A stretch of DNA of 25,356 nt from Caryophanales bacterium UBA4100 (GTDB taxonomy: Bacteria; Bacillota; Bacilli; Paenibacillales; UBA4045): positions 1 through 25,356 of the forward strand of contig DFXU01000023.1 of assembly GCA_002383285.1 (NCBI GenBank), given 5' to 3'. Position numbers and translations under genes: made by a program. The notes beneath the pieces were generated by a model that was not told the origin of the DNA, searched no databases, and worked only from the letters and a program-made list of their open reading frames with translations. Of the stretch, positions 21,753-25,356 are shown piece after piece. Positions within the stretch are counted from its first letter, which is position 1, and every line of letters begins with the position of its first letter.

Positions 21753-22730
21753 GTGATTGTCCTGGCAGCATTAGCAACACTGAGCTCAGAGAACAGTCTG
21801 AACGAATTCTATATTCCTAACTTACAATCCACCATTCAACTAGATTCAATTCACGTAAGGCAGGTAAATGAGCATTGGACTTACCCTAATCATCAGCATC
21901 AACAATGTGAAATTAATTATGTAGTAGAAGGCATTCAATTAATGAGAATTAACGGAACAGAGTACCGACAAGAGCAAGGTGATATGATCCTGCTTCGCCC
22001 TGGAGATGTCCATGCGAGTATCTCTGGAGCTGAGAATGGTTTCACCTACTTCTGTATACACTTTAGCTTAGACGATAAGCTTCTTATGCCATTAATCAGA
22101 CGTACGGACCAACGGATATTCACACAGCATTCACAGGTTTCCGAGCACATTCGTCCGATTATTGAGAAGATGATCCAGCTCGCTTCCCAGCCTGAATATT
22201 CCATAGCAGATTATCTACACATCCAATCTACCTTCTTCCTTCTACTCGCTGAGCTAGGAACTGGACTGTCTCAGCTACAGCTTAAGGAGATATCAAGGGG
22301 ACAGCACATTGAACTAGCACATCGTATTGCAATGTTAATTGAATCCACTGCCCAAGCAACGATCTTCGACGAGCAGAATGATCCTGTTCGACTGTCCGTT
22401 GACCGCATTGCCTCTCAGCTAGGCATTAGTCCCTCTCATTGCAATCGTGTATTCAAGCAGGTGTATGGTGTGCCCCCGAGGAAATATATATCTGATTTGA
22501 TTCTTCGTGAAGCCAAGGCATTACTCATGCAAGCTGAATTACCTATCGATCGTATCTCTATGCTGCTGGGCTATCGAGACATCGCTCATTTCAGTAGGCA
22601 ATTCAAACGGTGGACTAGCCAATCGCCAATTCAATATCGCCAACACATGAAGGAAGATAATCATACTACTGACGATTATCAACAGCGCATTAACGTTGAA
22701 GTCGTCCCATTCTTAGAGGAGCTGTTGTAG
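21753..22730 (+). CDS. AraC-family transcriptional regulator
   Basis: The product of about 325 aa has an N-terminal cupin sensing domain (NHQHQQCEINYVVEG then EQGDMILLRPGDVHA, residues about 45-95) and a C-terminal AraC DNA-binding domain (about 205-310; RIASQLGISPSHCNRVFKQ and ISMLLGYRDIAHFSRQFKRW). It probably responds to a xylan-derived sugar and controls the divergent GH52 gene. The start is unsettled: GTG 21753 overlaps the AAGGGGTGA ribosome binding site, whereas CTG 21762 in the same frame has ideal spacing. The alpha/beta hydrolase gene follows 3 bp after its stop. Confidence 0.9.
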   Translation: MIVLAALATLSSENSLNEFYIPNLQSTIQLDSIHVRQVNEHWTYPNHQHQQCEINYVVEGIQLMRINGTEYRQEQGDMILLRPGDVHASISGAENGFTYFCIHFSLDDKLLMPLIRRTDQRIFTQHSQVSEHIRPIIEKMIQLASQPEYSIADYLHIQSTFFLLLAELGTGLSQLQLKEISRGQHIELAHRIAMLIESTAQATIFDEQNDPVRLSVDRIASQLGISPSHCNRVFKQVYGVPPRKYISDLILREAKALLMQAELPIDRISMLLGYRDIAHFSRQFKRWTSQSPIQYRQHMKEDNHTTDDYQQRINVEVVPFLEELL

Positions 22731-22733
22731 AGA

Positions 22734-23678
22734 ATGAAGCAGATTCCGATACAGACACTACAGACACATTCACATGCGCAGATGTCGACCCCTACTCATG
22801 TCCATGAATGGTTTCCTGCTATGCCAGCACGCTGTATTGTCGTTATCGCACATGGGATGGGTGAGCATGGCGGTCGTTACGAGGAGTTGGCTCAACATCT
22901 TACCGATAAGGGCTATGCGATCTATGCTCCTGATCATCGTGGTCATGGTCGCACAGCTGGCACTAAGGATAAATTCGGTCATTTTGCTGATCACAACGGC
23001 TGGAATCTGGTCGTAGAGGACTTACTTGCGGTGATAATGAAGGTTAACAAGGAATATCCCCACCTTCCAATTATCTTATTAGGACATAGTATGGGTTCAT
23101 TAATAGCTCGACGGTTTATACAGCTTCATGGCAACATGCTTCAAGGTGTAATTCTATCTGGAACGAGTGGAGACCCAGGAATCATGGGAAGCATTGGGAA
23201 GCTCATCGCTCGATGGGAAATCAAGAAATCTGGGCTTACAACACACAGCCCCTTCTTGACCAAACTCCTCTTCGGAGGCTTCAACAAAAACTTCCATCCT
23301 TATCGAACTTCATACGATTGGTTAACTCGAGATCCCCTAGAAGTAGATAAGTATCTGCATGATGAATGGACAGGCACTACATTCTCCTCAGGCTTTTTCC
23401 TTGATCTGATCACGGGTGTAAGTGAACTGAATAAACCCAAGCAGCTCCGCAGAACGCCGAGTCAATTACCCATTCTGATCTTCTCAGGAGAACAGGACCC
23501 TGTTAGCGGCTTTACGCGTGGTGTCACCCAAACATATAATCGCTTCCGCAAAATTGGCATTAAGGATATCACGATGAAAATTTATAAGGATGCTCGCCAC
23601 GAGACAATCCACGAATTGAATCGCGACGAAGTGTTCGCGGATATCGCAAGCTGGATTCAAGCTAGGATTCAGAAGTAA
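22734..23678 (+). CDS. Alpha/beta hydrolase, monoacylglycerol lipase-like
   Basis: The 314-aa product is a serine hydrolase of the lysophospholipase/monoacylglycerol lipase group. It has the oxyanion segment HGMGEHGGRY (40-49), YAPDHRGHGRT, the nucleophile elbow GHSMG (Ser119), Asp255 in SGEQDPV and His289 in DARHE. There is no signal peptide, so it is cytosolic or peripheral. It would hydrolyse acyl esters such as monoglycerides; an esterase role in xylan side-chain removal is conceivable from its position with a GH52/AraC locus but unproven. The start lies 3 bp after the AraC stop, with AGAGGAG about 11 nt upstream inside that gene. Confidence 0.9.
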   Translation: MKQIPIQTLQTHSHAQMSTPTHVHEWFPAMPARCIVVIAHGMGEHGGRYEELAQHLTDKGYAIYAPDHRGHGRTAGTKDKFGHFADHNGWNLVVEDLLAVIMKVNKEYPHLPIILLGHSMGSLIARRFIQLHGNMLQGVILSGTSGDPGIMGSIGKLIARWEIKKSGLTTHSPFLTKLLFGGFNKNFHPYRTSYDWLTRDPLEVDKYLHDEWTGTTFSSGFFLDLITGVSELNKPKQLRRTPSQLPILIFSGEQDPVSGFTRGVTQTYNRFRKIGIKDITMKIYKDARHETIHELNRDEVFADIASWIQARIQK

Positions 23679-23773
23679 CTTAGGCTCGCAATAAGCAAGC
23701 CCACAGCAAAGCGTCCAAACCGCTCTATTCAGTAACTTGGGTATAAGAAGCTCGTTTGTTCGACTTAACTAAA

Positions 23774-23811
23774 GAAGCCTTCATTCTGACCCATTCAGAA
23801 GTGAAGGCTTC
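23774..23811. terminator. Stem-loop between convergent genes
   Basis: GAAGCCTTCA pairs with TGAAGGCTTC, and an inner TTCTGA/TCAGAA stem continues it past one bulged G. It lies about 95 bp after the hydrolase stop. T-runs are weak on both sides. Confidence 0.75.
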
Positions 23812-23906
23812 GCTTCAGTCTATTCCTTCTAGCAAGATAGGCTACTTTCTAGCGAGTTAGTCCTCTTTATTCGACTATCCTTGCCTCTCTGGGCTACTTT
23901 TTCAGG

Positions 23907-24281
23907 TCATAGTGTCGCTTGCTCGCGTGCAGTTATATTGTTCTCAGCCAAACGGATTTGTTCGACGGACTGCATTATTTTCTGCTGTGTGTTGGCGATT
24001 TGCCGTTGTTGCGCATCCATCTGAGATTGAATTTGGTTCTGCATTTGCTGGAGATCCTGTAGCACCTGTTGGAGGGATTGCTCGGCTTTAATAAATTGCT
24101 GAGCTACGTTACTAACTCCCATTCTAGTTAATTGATCCTGCGCCTGGAGAGCTTGCGCTTGTTGTATCATCTGTGCCGCCTGTATAAGCGGCTGTGATTG
24201 TGAATAAGACTGTTGCTGTCCCATCGGCTGTTGCTGTGATTGTGATTGGGGCTGTGTTTGGGGCGGATACATTTTGTTCAA
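23907..24281 (-). CDS. Gln-rich coiled-coil protein, probably spore- or envelope-associated
   Basis: The product of about 124 aa starts with a Pro/Gln/Ser-rich disordered segment (residues 4-35) and continues as a long amphipathic helix with heptad-like spacing (about 36-120, for example QSLQQVLQDLQQMQNQI). It contains no Cys and no signal peptide. TTG 24281 is 8 nt from GGAGG and is preferred; ATG 24272 is 17 nt away and ATG 24299 lies before the site. The family is not recognised. Neighbouring CotF-like sequence makes a spore-surface role plausible, as an inference only. Confidence 0.75.
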   Translation of the reverse strand: MNKMYPPQTQPQSQSQQQPMGQQQSYSQSQPLIQAAQMIQQAQALQAQDQLTRMGVSNVAQQFIKAEQSLQQVLQDLQQMQNQIQSQMDAQQRQIANTQQKIMQSVEQIRLAENNITAREQATL

Positions 24282-24381
24282 TTGAACGACCTCCATCATA
24301 TAGATCTAACTGATTCTATTATCATTAGATATGGAGGCCATTATTATGCACTTGCACTATATTCGTTCTCACTAGCAGAGC

Positions 24382-24774
24382 TTAAGATATCGTTCTTAAT
24401 CCACTGTATTCGGCGATCGCAGTCAATAATTCGTGCGCAATCGACATGACAAATTCCATCTGCCCTACCTGATGAATACCACTACGGTTATGAATAATGA
24501 CCTGCTTCACATGTACCCGATAATGCTTCGAACCAGACGTAACGCTTCTAACCTCATCCCCCGCAGCGCTCTGATTAATAATTGTCATCTTCTTCAACGC
24601 CATAGATTCGTAGGGTACGATACTTATAATATCCTCAAGCTTTACATGATAATTAACGTGCGGCTTCTGCAGAACAAATTCGTGCGTAGACACCGTTAAA
24701 CCAATCTCCATCCTCTTATGGGCATACTTCAACTCCCCTTCAAGTGATTTAATTCGCATAAAATCTCGGTTCAT
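24382..24774 (-). CDS. Unrecognised 130-aa protein
   Basis: The product is soluble with an alternating beta-strand pattern (EIGLTVSTHEFVLQ, HVKLEDIISIVPYE, KKMTIINQS, HYRVHVKQVIIHN) ending in one helix (FVMSIAHELLTAIAEY). This resembles a PH/GRAM-like small barrel with a capping helix, but I cannot assign a family. AAGGGG lies 8 nt before the ATG. It lies 100 bp upstream of the Gln-rich gene on the same strand. Function unknown. Confidence 0.75.
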   Translation of the reverse strand: MNRDFMRIKSLEGELKYAHKRMEIGLTVSTHEFVLQKPHVNYHVKLEDIISIVPYESMALKKMTIINQSAAGDEVRSVTSGSKHYRVHVKQVIIHNRSGIHQVGQMEFVMSIAHELLTAIAEYSGLRTIS

Positions 24775-25040
24775 CTCTTCAGCCCCTTATAGTTAGTAAT
24801 GTGTAATGCATTTCACTCAAGTGTTGATATCTCTAGCCAGTCTTAACGGTAAAGATGTTTCCTCTATCCATCTATCAACTGAGTTAAGTGCACACTCTTT
24901 CAAGTTAATTACTATCTTATCATTAGGAATCTGCATCGACAAAGGAAAATACATACACAGGGGCAGCTTGCATCATATGTATCTCGATTCTTCATGGCCT
25001 GCACAATAAACATTCTCCGATTGATCGTATGGATAGTAAA

Positions 25041-25062
25041 GAAAAAGCCCCAATTGGGGCTT
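25041..25062 (-). terminator. Rho-independent terminator of the CotF-like gene
   Basis: The perfect palindrome AAGCCCC-AATT-GGGGCTT (25045-25062) is followed on the minus strand by a TTTTT run, 76 bp after the stop of the coat protein gene. Confidence 0.9.
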
Positions 25063-25063
25063 C

Positions 25064-25081
25064 CACTAACACTAACACTAA
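25064..25081. repeat. Three tandem CACTAA hexamers
   Basis: Three exact copies of CACTAA abut the terminator stem and grade into related CAC-rich sequence up to about 25126. On the minus strand this is the 3' UTR of the CotF-like gene. Confidence 0.7.
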
Positions 25082-25137
25082 CACAGCACCAACACGTATA
25101 CAGCAGCACCACTAATACAGCACTACCACATGCATGT

Positions 25138-25356
25138 TTACATTAAAGGGGAAGCTTGGTTCTGGTTTTGTTGATTCGGTTGATAGCTGTGAAGAAAGGT
25201 CTTAGCAGTGTGATCCTGCATCGTCGGCACCTGATAGAAGCCATTCTGATTCATGAACAGGAATGTTTCATAGGCTTGTTGTGCACAATTAATTGAACCT
25301 TGGATGAGCATTTGTCGAACATTCGGATCCACACATTCCAATGAAGCAGCCATGTG
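25138..25356 (-). CDS. CotF-like spore coat protein (5' part outside the window)
   Basis: The visible 72 residues include a segment typical of the CotF/YhcQ coat protein family: SLECVDPNVRQMLIQGSINC followed by AQQAYETFLFMNQNGFYQVP. This is the second half of a ferritin-like helical bundle in which E-x-x-x-P-x-x-R is conserved. A Gln/Asn-rich tail follows (SYQPNQQNQNQ). The frame stays open to the window edge. The Met at 25351-25353 has no ribosome binding site visible and is probably internal, so the gene starts upstream. The product would be deposited in the spore coat or outer surface. Confidence 0.8.
   Translation of the reverse strand, partial: HMAASLECVDPNVRQMLIQGSINCAQQAYETFLFMNQNGFYQVPTMQDHTAKTFLHSYQPNQQNQNQASPLM

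Larger units (their letters stand above)
24775..25137. other. 363-bp non-coding gap
   Basis: Apart from the terminator and hexamer repeat listed separately, I see no gene with a ribosome binding site here. Short open frames on both strands lack coding character. The promoter of the 130-aa gene must lie in it, but I could not pick a convincing one. Confidence 0.6.

Noticed and set aside
24912..25112. 66-codon minus-strand open frame in the non-coding gap
   Set aside because: It runs through the terminator stem and the hexamer repeat and has no ribosome binding site.

Overview
The window reads as chromosomal DNA of a spore-forming, low-to-moderate GC Gram-positive, most likely Paenibacillus or a close relative. 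The signs are a gerA-type germinant receptor operon, a CotF-like coat protein, an AbrB-family regulator, strong AAGGAGG-type ribosome binding sites, frequent TTG/GTG starts, and lipoprotein signal peptides on the nitrite reductase and ModA. I see no rRNA, tRNA, CRISPR array or insertion sequence.

Layout. (1) 1-4166: a minus-strand sugar-catabolism operon (two Gfo/Idh/MocA dehydrogenases, then a xylose-isomerase-like TIM-barrel enzyme) diverging from an AraC regulator. (2) 4171-6162: an AbrB-like regulator with a zinc-ribbon tail, a modA gene broken by one in-frame TAG and preceded by a small Cys-rich ORF, and a GreA/B C-terminal-domain protein that overlaps a short upstream ORF. (3) 6164-13109: a denitrification/nitric-oxide island. 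It holds a ferredoxin and a cupin, two paralogous multi-pass heme-copper-oxidase-I/NnrS-like membrane proteins, two DUF2249 proteins, an unrecognised 107-aa protein, a DUF59/PaaD-like protein, a Cys-free Crp/Fnr regulator and copper nitrite reductase NirK. (4) 13229-17288: a minus-strand gerAA-gerAB-gerAC operon ending in a 47-aa one-helix membrane ORF. (5) 17429-19339: a TetR repressor domain fused in frame to an FAD-dependent amine-oxidase/phytoene-desaturase-like enzyme, with operator-like repeats over its own promoter. (6) 19498-23678: an intracellular GH52 beta-xylosidase diverging from an AraC regulator, which is followed by an alpha/beta hydrolase. (7) 23907-25356: a Gln-rich protein, an unrecognised 130-aa protein and a partial CotF-like coat protein.

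How the genes work together. The denitrification island looks like a self-contained regulon. Palindromes of the form TGTGA-N6-TCACA lie before the cupin-ferredoxin pair, between the first NnrS-like gene and the DUF2249 operon, and (slightly degenerate) before nirK. In three cases a good -10 lies where a class II activator site centred near -41.5 would place it. The Crp/Fnr protein has a CRP-type recognition helix (RETVNR) that fits TGTGA half-sites, and no cysteines, so it cannot carry a classical FNR Fe-S cluster. NirK makes NO, but no recognisable NO reductase is in the window, so the paired membrane proteins and the DUF2249 proteins are candidates for NO handling. The most unusual single gene is the TetR-flavoenzyme fusion, which resembles in concept (not in fold) trigger enzymes such as PutA.
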